This document shows, piece after piece, positions 1-6,297 of a DNA stretch of 7,139 bases. Source of the DNA: JAUXIQ01 sp030620925 [NCBI: Nitrospinota bacterium]. GTDB lineage: Bacteria; JAUXIQ01. Positions within the stretch are counted from its first letter, which is position 1. Each line of letters opens with the position of its first letter. Position numbers and translations under genes: made by a program. The stretch is taken from NCBI GenBank assembly GCA_030620925.1, contig JAUXIQ010000096.1, positions 1 through 7,139 of the forward strand. Reading direction: 5' to 3'. Under the pieces are notes generated by a model. That model was not told where the DNA came from. It ran no database searches and saw nothing but the letters and a program-made list of their open reading frames with translations.

Positions 1-509
1 CGGGCCACAAAAGCGGCCCCCGCGGCGGCCGCCAGCGCGCTTATATCAAAGGGATTGTCCGGCTGCCCGTAAGGCGCGGTGGTTGCGTAGCTGCCCATGG
101 GCGTGGTGGGAGAATACTGTCCGCCGGTCATCCCGTAGTTGTAGTTATTGAAGAGGATAAGGGTGATGTCTATATTCCTGCGGCAGGCGTGTATGAAATG
201 GTTCCCGCCGATGGCCGTTCCATCGCCGTCTCCCGAGACCACGATAACGTTCAGACTGGGCTTGGCCACTTTAACACCGGTGGCAAAAGCCAGGGCCCGG
301 CCATGAGTGGTATGCAGTGTATTGAAGTCCATATAACCGGGGGCCCTGCTGGAGCAGCCTATTCCCGAGACGATGACCGTGTTGTCTTTATCCAGTCCGC
401 AACTGTCTATGGCCCTGATCATGGCTTTGAGCACTATACCGTTCCCGCATCCCGGACACCAGATATGGGGGAATTTATCCATCCGAAGATATTCGTCGTA
501 CTTAAACAT
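1..509 (-). CDS. korB: 2-oxoacid (probably 2-oxoglutarate):ferredoxin oxidoreductase, beta subunit (3' end outside window)
   Basis: This is the thiamine-diphosphate and [4Fe-4S] subunit of a ferredoxin-dependent oxidoreductase that interconverts 2-oxoglutarate + CoA and succinyl-CoA + CO2 in the cytoplasm. The first 169 codons are visible and the frame stays open to the left edge, so the product is partial (full subunits usually have about 270-300 residues). Seen: WCPGCGNG at residues 17-24 (C18, C21) and GIGCSSR at 50-55 (C52), which match three of the four cluster ligands known in the family; the fourth lies beyond the edge. The TPP/Mg motif GDGDGTAIGGN spans 93-103, followed by NN at 121-122. 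YGMTGGQ at 125-131 followed by SPTTP is typical of 2-oxoglutarate-type beta subunits. The ATG (509-507) lies inside the end of korA and gives an 8-bp overlap; a GAGGGAG ribosome-binding site sits just upstream within korA. The identity is firm, while substrate specificity is inferred from motif and context; another 2-oxoacid is possible. Confidence 0.93.
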   Translation of the reverse strand, partial: MFKYDEYLRMDKFPHIWCPGCGNGIVLKAMIRAIDSCGLDKDNTVIVSGIGCSSRAPGYMDFNTLHTTHGRALAFATGVKVAKPSLNVIVVSGDGDGTAIGGNHFIHACRRNIDITLILFNNYNYGMTGGQYSPTTPMGSYATTAPYGQPDNPFDISALAAAAGAAFVA

Positions 510-1647
510 ATGCTCCCTCTCGCACTTTATTGTAGATTGCGTCTGGAGTTATGAGCTCGCCGCTGGCCAGAAAAACCCCTTCTATCTCCACCTTTCCCTT
601 CGCGGCTCGTTCCACTTCAAGGACCATTTGCCCCAGATTCATCTCCGCGACTATGATCGATTTCACCCGCCCGGCCAGCTCTTCTATTCGCTCCGAGGGA
701 AAGGGCCAGATGGTAATGGGCCGGAAGAGCCCGACGTTATGCCCTTCCTCCCGCAGCCTCATAATGGCGCTCCTGGCGGAACGGGCCACTGCGCCGAAGG
801 CCACAATGGCAATATCGGCATTATCCAGATACAGCTCCTGATATTCTATTATATCCGCTCTGTTATTCTCTATTTTACGCAGCAGCCTCTCTTCATCTTC
901 CTGCACCCAGGTCGGCTCGCTGGTGGGGAAACCTGTGCGGTCGTGGTTCAGGCCGGTCACATGGTAGCGGTATCCTTCCCCGAAGGAGGCCATGGGGTTA
1001 ATATCGTTCTCAGTATGATCGTAGGGGAAATATTCCTCCGGCGGACAGGTGGGTTTTACCCTGTCGATAATCTCTATCTCTTCCGGCAGGGGAAGGTGTA
1101 TGGGCTCACGCATGTGCCCTATGACCTCGTCCATCAAAACCAACGCCGGTGTGCGATACTTCTCGGAAAGGTTGAACGCCCTCACCGTTACGTCAAACGC
1201 TTCCGCCACCGAAGCAGGAGAAAGGGCTATTATGGGATGATCCCCGTGAGTCCCCCATCTGGCCTGCATTATGTCCGACTGAGAGGGAGAAGTAGGCAAC
1301 CCCGTGCTGGGACCGCCTCTCATGACGTTGACCACCACGCAGGGTATCTCGCACAGGCAGGCGTAGCCCAGATTTTCCTGTTTGAGGGAGAAACCCGGCC
1401 CGCTGGTTGCAGTCAACGACTTGACGCCGGTAAGCGAAGCGCCGATGACGGCGCCCATGGAAGCTATCTCATCCTCCATTTGAATGAAACTGCCCCCTAT
1501 CTCCGGCAGCTTGATGGCAAGATACTCGGCGATCTCTGATGAAGGGGTAATGGGATAGCCGCCGAAAAACCTGCAGCCCACCGCCAGAGCCCCCTCAGCG
1601 GAGGCTTCGTTCCCCTGTAAAAGCTTTAATCGTTCGTCCTTTTTCAA
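502..1647 (-). CDS. korA: 2-oxoacid (probably 2-oxoglutarate):ferredoxin oxidoreductase, alpha subunit
   Basis: This is the alpha subunit (pyrimidine-binding and transketolase C-terminal-like domains) of the KorABCD complex, which works with KorB to form the active site. It has 381 residues, the usual size for separately encoded KorA. Seen: LLQGNEASAEGALAVGC at about 9-25, then YPITP at 31-35, the conserved motif that recognises the 2-oxoacid. MEDEIASMGAVIGAS follows at 57-71 with the conserved acidic residues, TSGPGFSLKQE at 81-91, and GGPSTGLPT at 111-119. The C-terminal third (about 260-375) resembles the transketolase C-terminal domain, with AFGAVARSAR and IVAEMNLGQM. The start is TTG at 1647-1645. 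An in-frame stop lies five codons upstream of it with no ATG between, and AAGGGAG sits 4 nt before it. The stop TAA (504-502) lies within the first codons of korB, so the two subunits are probably translationally coupled. Alpha subunits for branched-chain or aryl 2-oxoacids look similar; the korD-korA-korB order favours 2-oxoglutarate. Confidence 0.93.
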   Translation of the reverse strand: MKKDERLKLLQGNEASAEGALAVGCRFFGGYPITPSSEIAEYLAIKLPEIGGSFIQMEDEIASMGAVIGASLTGVKSLTATSGPGFSLKQENLGYACLCEIPCVVVNVMRGGPSTGLPTSPSQSDIMQARWGTHGDHPIIALSPASVAEAFDVTVRAFNLSEKYRTPALVLMDEVIGHMREPIHLPLPEEIEIIDRVKPTCPPEEYFPYDHTENDINPMASFGEGYRYHVTGLNHDRTGFPTSEPTWVQEDEERLLRKIENNRADIIEYQELYLDNADIAIVAFGAVARSARSAIMRLREEGHNVGLFRPITIWPFPSERIEELAGRVKSIIVAEMNLGQMVLEVERAAKGKVEIEGVFLASGELITPDAIYNKVREGAYV

Positions 1648-1651
1648 TTTT

Positions 1652-1658
1652 CTCCCTT
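1652..1658 (-). promoter_or_regulatory. Ribosome-binding site deciding the TTG start of korA
   Basis: The minus strand reads AAGGGAG, followed by four A residues and then TTG (1647-1645). The in-frame stop codon at 1665-1663 and the lack of ATG or GTG between it and the TTG leave TTG as the only start that keeps the conserved N-terminal LLQGNEA motif. Confidence 0.7.
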
Positions 1659-1762
1659 CCGTTCAGGGGTAGAAAAAAACACAAATATATACTCTTCCCC
1701 GCTTCAAAGCTATATAAGAAAAGCAAAGGTCGCGGGAATCTCTCCTTTTCGCTCACGGCTGA

Positions 1763-1972
1763 TCATGAAACGGTGATGCAGAAATCGGGACACCTCAGCT
1801 CGCACAGCATGCACTTGGTGCAGGCGTCAATATCTTTTACCGCCACCACAAGGTCGCGCATCTCGAGGGCATCAACGGGGCAGAGTTTGACACATATTTC
1901 ACAACCCTTGCACCAGGCTTCTATTATCTCTATGGTGGCAGGGGTTTTCTTCTTTTCGGCTTTAGCTTCCAA
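1763..1972 (-). CDS. korD: 2x[4Fe-4S] ferredoxin-like delta subunit of 2-oxoacid:ferredoxin oxidoreductase
   Basis: This small 69-residue iron-sulfur protein passes electrons between the KorAB catalytic core and free ferredoxin. Seen: a lysine-rich N-terminus (residues 4-9), then two complete CxxCxxCxxxCP motifs, C21/C24/C27/C31 and C51/C54/C57/C61, each sufficient for one [4Fe-4S] cluster. An additional C65 follows the second motif. There is no signal peptide or membrane segment, so it acts in the cytoplasm. The start is TTG at 1972-1970, preceded by GGGAG with 7 nt spacing; the upstream in-frame stop at 1996-1994 leaves no other start. It precedes korA by 115 bp, in the known korD-korA-korB order, and is the first gene after the promoter at 2054-2082. 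It could formally be an independent ferredoxin, but its size, double motif and position make the delta subunit far more likely. Confidence 0.88.
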   Translation of the reverse strand: MEAKAEKKKTPATIEIIEAWCKGCEICVKLCPVDALEMRDLVVAVKDIDACTKCMLCELRCPDFCITVS

Positions 1973-1979
1973 GACATCT

Positions 1980-1984
1980 CTCCC
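1980..1984 (-). promoter_or_regulatory. Ribosome-binding site deciding the TTG start of korD
   Basis: The minus strand carries GGGAG seven bases before the TTG at 1972-1970. A nearby ATG (1977-1975) is out of frame with the ferredoxin reading frame, so it cannot be the korD start. Confidence 0.6.
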
Positions 1985-2005
1985 GGGGTACCACTATTTT
2001 CCTGC

Positions 2006-2042
2006 AAAAATAAAGGAGCAACAGAAGGAGCGCTTCCGTTGC
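2006..2042 (-). terminator. Terminator-like hairpin between the sdh and kor genes
   Basis: On the minus strand GCAACGGAAG (2042-2033) pairs with CTTCTGTTGC (2027-2018) around a five-base loop. This gives ten continuous base pairs with one G-U wobble. The 3' arm is followed, after TCC, by TTTATTTTT, a U-rich but interrupted tract. The orientation and the position about 50 bases after the sdhE stop fit an intrinsic terminator of the upstream operon. It also lies directly downstream of the predicted kor promoter, so it could act as an attenuator or as a 5' mRNA stabiliser. The U tract is imperfect, so efficiency is uncertain. Confidence 0.55.
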
Positions 2043-2053
2043 ACCCTTAATTA

Positions 2054-2082
2054 ATTTTATCTCTACCTCTGATAAATGTCAA
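2054..2082 (-). promoter_or_regulatory. Sigma-70-type promoter for the korDAB(C) operon
   Basis: The minus strand has a perfect -35 hexamer TTGACA at 2082-2077, a spacer of exactly 17 bases, and the -10 hexamer TAAAAT at 2059-2054 (five of six matches to TATAAT). Transcription should begin near 2046-2047, giving an untranslated leader of about 74 bases before korD. The -35 box starts only nine bases after the sdhE stop codon. The match is seen in the sequence; its activity is inferred. Confidence 0.75.
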
Positions 2083-2091
2083 ACGAGGATG

Positions 2092-2970
2092 CTACGCCCC
2101 CACCGCACTTACCACCTGGGAAGAGGAGACGAAATGCTTGGGAAGCTGGAGCTCTTTGGCGCTTATACCCAGGGCCAGGCCGACGAGTTGTGAAAGATGC
2201 AGGACAGGCATATTCAGTTTAGCCCCAATCTCCTTTTCGGCTTTCTTCTGATATATATCCAGGTTCAGGTGGCACAGCGGGCAAGGGGTAACGACACACT
2301 GAGCGTCGTTCTCCTTGGCGTCCAGCAGGCTTCTCCCCGTCATTCGCAGGGCGGCTTTTTCGTTTTCCAGTATGATGGGGAATCCGCAGCATCGCGTCTT
2401 GCAGCGGTAGTCGACGGCCTGCCCACCCAGGGCCGCTATTATCCTCTCCATGGAGGAGGGTTTTTCCGGATCCTCGTAGCCCAGAGCGTAAGTGGGCCTC
2501 AAAATCTGGCAACCGTAAAACGGCGCCACCTTGAGGCCGTTGAGATTTTTCTGCACCTTGCCTTTCAGGTTTTCCAGCTCCTGACCTTCCGAGAGAACCC
2601 ACATGAGGTGTTTCACCTGCACTCCGCCCTTATATTGATGGCCGCCATCAGAAAGATGGCTGTTGATCCTGGCCAGGTGCTCGCTGTCCTCTTTGAGGGT
2701 CTTGTTGGCCGGGTCCATGTAACCCTGACAGGTGCTGCAGATGGTGACCACCGTATCCAGGCCCTTTTCTTCAGCCAGGGCGAAGGTTCTGGCGGTGTAG
2801 GCATCGGTAAGTTCAGTGTTTTTGGCCTGCATCACACCGGCCCCGCAGCAGGTGGCTTCTGTGAGTTCAACCAGCTCCATGCCCAGTTTTTCGGCTACCT
2901 TGTATGTGGATTGGTAAAGCTCGGGGCATGTCCCTTTGGCGACACAGCCGGGGAAAAAGGCATACCTCAT
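2092..2970 (-). CDS. sdhE: SdhE/HdrB-like CCG-domain subunit of non-classical succinate dehydrogenase/fumarate reductase
   Basis: This 292-residue protein belongs to the heterodisulfide reductase B/SdhE family and is expected to be the electron-exchange subunit of an SdhABE complex, replacing the usual cytochrome b anchor. Seen: two complete CCG motifs. The first is C9, C41-C42, C78 and C81; the second is C154, C194-C195, C230 and C233. In HdrB such five-cysteine sets each hold a noncubane [4Fe-4S] cluster. C15, C190 and C225 are additional cysteines. I see no transmembrane helix and no signal peptide, so any membrane contact would be peripheral. The ATG overlaps the sdhB stop codon by one base (TAATG) and is preceded by GGAGGG six bases away, which shows tight translational coupling. 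The family includes the SdhE of type-E succinate:quinone reductases, the Wolinella-type methylmenaquinol fumarate reductase and the C-terminal half of thiol:fumarate reductase TfrB. The true electron partner here (quinone, thiol or other) cannot be read from sequence. HdrB of a separate complex is a less likely alternative given the operon. Confidence 0.85.
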   Translation of the reverse strand: MRYAFFPGCVAKGTCPELYQSTYKVAEKLGMELVELTEATCCGAGVMQAKNTELTDAYTARTFALAEEKGLDTVVTICSTCQGYMDPANKTLKEDSEHLARINSHLSDGGHQYKGGVQVKHLMWVLSEGQELENLKGKVQKNLNGLKVAPFYGCQILRPTYALGYEDPEKPSSMERIIAALGGQAVDYRCKTRCCGFPIILENEKAALRMTGRSLLDAKENDAQCVVTPCPLCHLNLDIYQKKAEKEIGAKLNMPVLHLSQLVGLALGISAKELQLPKHFVSSSQVVSAVGA

Positions 2971-3917
2971 TATTCACCCTCCAGTTTCTTGTAAATCCGC
3001 TGAACGTCTTCCGCTCCGGGTATCGGCTTGTGCTTGAGCGGGAGTTTACCCTTGAGGAACATTTTAATGCCGATGGGAACCATTGAAATCTTGGCCCCGA
3101 TATTTTTAACTGCAAACATGGGCAGTTTACCCTCATCCAACTGGCCCGAATGACCCACCGATTCCATGAATCCCAGGACGTGCCGGGCGCCTACGCTTTT
3201 CTCCATCTGGTTATTAAGTGCTTTTTCCCTCAACTGGATGATATGTTCCGCAGGTCTTACATCCTTGGGGCATACCTGCGTGCACTCGTAGCAGCGCACA
3301 CAATCCCATATACCGCCTTCTTTGACCAGCTCCGTCAGACGCTCTTTGTCAGCGGCGTCCCTGGAATCACCTGCAAACCTGAACGACTTGGCCAGCGCTG
3401 CGGGGGCCAGGAACTTATCATCCGCCTCCAGCGAAGTACAATCCGATACGCATGCGCTGCACCTGATGCAGGTGGCCACCTCGAACACCGTGTCGAACTG
3501 TTCCGGGCTCTGGAGCCTCTCTTTCTCAGGCACGGGCTCGCCGGCGTCCGGAACCATGTAGGGCATGATCGCCTCGATCTTCTCCCAGTATGCTTTCATA
3601 TCCACCACCAGGTCTTTTATAACCGGGAAATTCTGAAGCGGTTCCAACGTTATCTCTTCGTAGATTTCCAGCAGACCGCTGACTTGAGTGCTGCAGGCCA
3701 GGCGAGTGTGGCCGCAGATGCGCATGGCGCAGGAGCCGCATATGGCACTGCGGCAAGACATACGGTAGGTGACTGTTCCGTCTTGTTCACCTTTGATCTT
3801 GTTCAGACAGTCGAGGACGGTATCTCCTTTTTCGCATTCAACCTTATACTCCTGGAAACGGCCGTCCCCTCCCGTTTCAGGATTGAGCCTGTAAATGTTG
3901 AAACGCACTTCTGCCAT
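2970..3917 (-). CDS. sdhB: Succinate dehydrogenase/fumarate reductase iron-sulfur subunit, non-classical type with extra cysteine
   Basis: This cytoplasmic subunit carries electrons between the SdhA flavin and SdhE. It has 315 residues, against roughly 240 for ordinary SdhB/FrdB. Seen: a plant-ferredoxin-like [2Fe-2S] domain with C55, C60, C63 and C75. The C-terminal ferredoxin domain has CIRCSACVSDC (C150, C153, C156, C160) and DCVRCYECTQVCP (C206, C209, C212, C216). In classical SdhB the residue equivalent to C209 is not cysteine and that site holds [3Fe-4S]; here two full CxxCxxCxxxCP-type motifs suggest two [4Fe-4S] clusters, as reported for archaeal type-E enzymes and HdrC. The extra C-terminal segment (about 240-315), with KMFLKGKLPLKHKPIPG and a basic end, looks like the tail of HdrC-like proteins. 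The ATG lies one base after the sdhA stop; the TAA overlaps the sdhE ATG by one base. Identification as the B subunit is firm, and the cluster assignment is inference. Confidence 0.93.
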   Translation of the reverse strand: MAEVRFNIYRLNPETGGDGRFQEYKVECEKGDTVLDCLNKIKGEQDGTVTYRMSCRSAICGSCAMRICGHTRLACSTQVSGLLEIYEEITLEPLQNFPVIKDLVVDMKAYWEKIEAIMPYMVPDAGEPVPEKERLQSPEQFDTVFEVATCIRCSACVSDCTSLEADDKFLAPAALAKSFRFAGDSRDAADKERLTELVKEGGIWDCVRCYECTQVCPKDVRPAEHIIQLREKALNNQMEKSVGARHVLGFMESVGHSGQLDEGKLPMFAVKNIGAKISMVPIGIKMFLKGKLPLKHKPIPGAEDVQRIYKKLEGE

Positions 3918-3918
3918 A

Positions 3919-5640
3919 TCAGTATTTCCTCTCCTCAGGCTGGTAAGTGGTTATGGTGACAGGTTTGTATTCCAACCTGGGCCCGTCGTCGGTGCGGTAA
4001 GCGAGCGTGTGTTTCAGCCAGTTTTCATCGTCTCGCTTGGGATGGTCGGTGCGGTAGTGCGAACCCCTGCATTCCTGTCTGGCAACAGCACCGGTCACGA
4101 TTATATCCGAAAACTCCAGGAGGCGGCTCAACTCCAACGCACCTATCAGATCGGTGTTAAATCGTCTCCCCTTGTCATCTATTTTTACTTTGCTGAAGCG
4201 CTCTCTGAGTTTACTGATGGTCGCCAGCTGCGATTTGAGCTGTTCTTCGGTTCTGAAGATACCGCAGTTTTCCATCATGGAAGTCTGGAGGTCGTCCTTG
4301 ATGGCCATTACTGATTCCGAGCCCTGGTTATTGAGGACCCATTCTATCTCTTCCCTCGCTGGCTGGTTGGCATCGTCAGGCAGCTCGGGCAGCACCTCTC
4401 CCTTGGCGTATTCGGAAGCTGCGGTGCCGGCCCTGCGGCCGAAGACCACCGCTTCCAGCAGAGAGTTGGTGCCCAATCTGTTGGCCCCGTGCACCGATAC
4501 GCAGGAGCACTCCCCTGCGGCGAAGAACCCCTTGATGGGGGTATTACCGGGGTCGCAGGTCACCTGTCCTTCCATGGTGCATGGGATGCCTCCCATGGAA
4601 TAATGGGCCGTAGGTTGAATGGGTATGGGCTCCTCGAAGCAATCCACACCGGTGAAATCGTAGGCGAGATCGTGAATCTGCGGCAGTCGCTCCAGGATAC
4701 GCTCCTTGCCCAGATGTCGAAGGTCGATGTACACGTAGTCCTGCCCGCCGATGCCCCGTCCCTCGTTTATTTCCGTCTGGATGGCGCGTGATGTCAAGTC
4801 CCTGGGCGCCAGCTCCATCATCTCCGGCGCGTAGTTGGTCATAAACCTCTCGCCGTCGTTGTTCAGGATGTAAGCCCCCTCCCCGCGCGCACCCTCGGAA
4901 ACGAGTATCCCCTGGCGCCAGAGCCCCGTGGGATGGAACTGGACGAACTCCATGTCTTCCAGAGGGATGCCGGCACGATATGTGGCGATAATACCGTCGC
5001 CCGAGTTAGCGTGTGCGTTGGAGGTTATCTTGAAAGCGCGCCCGTATCCGCCGGTGGCGAACAGGACGGCCTTGGCACGAATAACGCAGAGTTTGCCCTG
5101 GTCGATATCGTAGGCCACTATCCCGCGGCACACGTTATCCCGAACGATCAGGGAGACCATGTACCACTCCTCATAAACTCTGACCCGGCGTTTCATTATC
5201 TGCTCGTAGAGAACTTGCAGGATGGTATGGCCGGTCCAGTCGGCGGCGAAGCAGGCTCTGGGCTTAGAGTGCCCCCCGAAACGCCTCTGGGCCACCCTGC
5301 CGTCGTCCATGCGGGTGAATACGCAGCCCATGTGCTCCAGCTCGTAGATTACGCCCGGCGCGTCCTTCACCATCATCTCGATCGCATCCTGGTCGCCAAG
5401 GTAATCGCTGCCCTTGACGGTATCGAACATGTGCGTTTCCCAGGAGTCTTCCTCATCGGAGTTTCCAAGCGAAGCGGCGATACCTCCCTGGGCCGCGCCG
5501 GAGTGGGACCTCACGGGATGGAGCTTGGAAACAATGGCTACGTCCAGGCCCTCCCCGGCGGCAATGGCCGCCCGCATCCCTGCCAGGCCGGCTCCCACTA
5601 TAAGAAGATCGTGTGAGAATACTTCTTCCTCCATCGCCAT
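3919..5640 (-). CDS. sdhA: Succinate dehydrogenase/fumarate reductase flavoprotein subunit
   Basis: This is the catalytic FAD subunit interconverting succinate and fumarate. It has 573 residues, normal for the family. Seen: the dinucleotide-binding GAGLAG at 16-21, and [11 protein letters not shown] at 43-53, where H46 occupies the position of the covalently flavinylated histidine of SdhA/FrdA. FHPTG is at 235-239 (H236) and SEGARGEGA at 248-256. PRDLTSRAI at 279-287 contains R280, at the place of the proton-shuttling arginine. HYSMGGI at 346-352 and [14 protein letters not shown] at 384-397 (R388) complete the active site. The C-terminal helical region runs from about 430, and [19 protein letters not shown] is the usual C-terminal strand. 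There is no Tat or Sec signal, so the enzyme faces the cytoplasm, unlike the exported Wolinella methylmenaquinol fumarate reductase. The ATG at 5640-5638 has GAGAGGAG nine bases upstream; a second ATG two codons in is too far from it. It follows fumB by 5 nt and precedes sdhB by 1 nt. Direction (oxidation or reduction) is not shown by the sequence. L-aspartate oxidase is excluded by the adjacent B and E subunits. Confidence 0.95.
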   Translation of the reverse strand: MAMEEEVFSHDLLIVGAGLAGMRAAIAAGEGLDVAIVSKLHPVRSHSGAAQGGIAASLGNSDEEDSWETHMFDTVKGSDYLGDQDAIEMMVKDAPGVIYELEHMGCVFTRMDDGRVAQRRFGGHSKPRACFAADWTGHTILQVLYEQIMKRRVRVYEEWYMVSLIVRDNVCRGIVAYDIDQGKLCVIRAKAVLFATGGYGRAFKITSNAHANSGDGIIATYRAGIPLEDMEFVQFHPTGLWRQGILVSEGARGEGAYILNNDGERFMTNYAPEMMELAPRDLTSRAIQTEINEGRGIGGQDYVYIDLRHLGKERILERLPQIHDLAYDFTGVDCFEEPIPIQPTAHYSMGGIPCTMEGQVTCDPGNTPIKGFFAAGECSCVSVHGANRLGTNSLLEAVVFGRRAGTAASEYAKGEVLPELPDDANQPAREEIEWVLNNQGSESVMAIKDDLQTSMMENCGIFRTEEQLKSQLATISKLRERFSKVKIDDKGRRFNTDLIGALELSRLLEFSDIIVTGAVARQECRGSHYRTDHPKRDDENWLKHTLAYRTDDGPRLEYKPVTITTYQPEERKY

Positions 5641-5645
5641 ATCAA

Positions 5646-6203
5646 TCAGCTCCTCTCATATTGCTTCCTGCCTTCTTTGTACAGATCCCTTCCATGGCAA
5701 TCGTTTATAACTACCACCGGGAAATCTTCCACCATCAGCTTTCTGATGGCTTCCGGCCCCAGGTCTTCATAAGCTATTATTTCAGCCTCCTTAACGGTTT
5801 TGGCCAGCAGAGCAGCGGCTCCTCCGGTGGCCGCCAAATATACGCACTTGTATTTCACCATGGCGTCTATCACTTCCTGCGCCCTGGAGCCTTTGCCCAC
5901 CATACCCTTGAGGCCCTGTTCCATAAGTCTTGGGGAATAAGGGTCCATCCGGTAGCTGGTGGTCGGCCCTGCGGAACCTATAACTTTCCCGGGCTTGGCG
6001 GGAGAAGGCCCCACGAAGTACATCACCTGGCCGGTGAGGTCTATGGGGAGTTTCTCCCCCTTATCCAGGAGGTCGCAAAGCCTCCCATGCGCGGCATCCC
6101 TCCCCGTGAGAAGGGGGCCGCTTAAAAGGACCTGGTCCCCGGCGTTCAACTTCTCCACGTCTTCGTCAGACAACGGTGTTTGTAATTTTATAGCGTCAGC
6201 CAC
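5646..6203 (-). CDS. fumB: Class I fumarate hydratase, beta (C-terminal domain) subunit
   Basis: This is the small subunit of the two-subunit, [4Fe-4S]-dependent fumarase that interconverts malate and fumarate; the alpha subunit carries the cluster. It has 185 residues, the usual length of this domain when encoded separately. Seen: [16 protein letters not shown] at about 27-42, [17 protein letters not shown] at 64-80, then TTSYRMDPY at 81-89. KGSRAQ is at 104-109, [11 protein letters not shown] at 125-135, and [10 protein letters not shown] at 144-153, all hallmarks of the fumarase/tartrate dehydratase beta family. The start is GTG at 6203-6201 with GGGAGG five bases upstream. An in-frame stop at 6242-6240 excludes an earlier start, and a nearby ATG (6208-6206) is out of frame. 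The alpha subunit gene is not between this gene and the malic enzyme, so it must lie outside the window. L(+)-tartrate dehydratase beta would look similar, but the flanking malic enzyme and sdh genes favour fumarase. The symbol follows the alpha/beta nomenclature, not E. coli FumB. Confidence 0.88.
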   Translation of the reverse strand: MADAIKLQTPLSDEDVEKLNAGDQVLLSGPLLTGRDAAHGRLCDLLDKGEKLPIDLTGQVMYFVGPSPAKPGKVIGSAGPTTSYRMDPYSPRLMEQGLKGMVGKGSRAQEVIDAMVKYKCVYLAATGGAAALLAKTVKEAEIIAYEDLGPEAIRKLMVEDFPVVVINDCHGRDLYKEGRKQYERS

Positions 6204-6208
6204 TTCAT

Positions 6209-6214
6209 CCTCCC
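6209..6214 (-). promoter_or_regulatory. Ribosome-binding site deciding the GTG start of fumB
   Basis: The minus strand shows GGGAGG five bases before GTG (6203-6201). No other in-frame start exists between this site and the upstream in-frame stop at 6242-6240. Confidence 0.65.
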
Positions 6215-6297
6215 GCTCTGAAACTAAGTCTTTTTCACATCATATCAACCGCTCGTTAAGCAGCCGCACCCCGCTTATCCCCGCCGAGCAGCGGCCG

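Noticed and set aside
373-1539. Long open frame of 388 codons on the plus strand opposite korA
   Set aside because: It is the antisense shadow of korA, which has clear family motifs throughout. The plus-strand product resembles no protein family I recognise and has no credible ribosome site.
1671-1720. Possible promoter with TATATA-like boxes before korA
   Set aside because: TTGAAG and TATATT are only about 12 bases apart, and the other TATATA has no -35 match at 16-18 bases. It is AT-rich but not a supported promoter.
1975-1977. ATG just upstream of korD as a possible start
   Set aside because: It is out of frame with the two ferredoxin motifs; the in-frame TTG at 1972-1970 with GGGAG upstream is the usable start.
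2219-2602. Minus-strand open frame of 127 codons inside sdhE
   Set aside because: It is an alternative frame within sdhE; the sdhE frame carries both CCG motifs, and this one has no domain.
2197-2994. Plus-strand open frame of 265 codons opposite sdhE
   Set aside because: It is fully antisense to a well-supported gene, and its composition is that of a reverse-complement frame of GC-rich coding DNA.
2867-3136. Minus-strand open frame of 89 codons spanning the sdhB-sdhE junction
   Set aside because: It is an out-of-frame shadow of both genes, with low-complexity basic and serine-rich content and no motif.
4933-5616. Plus-strand open frame of 227 codons opposite sdhA
   Set aside because: It is antisense to the conserved FAD-binding region of sdhA, with no recognisable domain.
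6204-6297. Possible promoter before fumB (TTGATA and TATGAT on the minus strand)
   Set aside because: The two hexamers overlap each other rather than being spaced 16-18 bases apart, and neither has a suitable partner.
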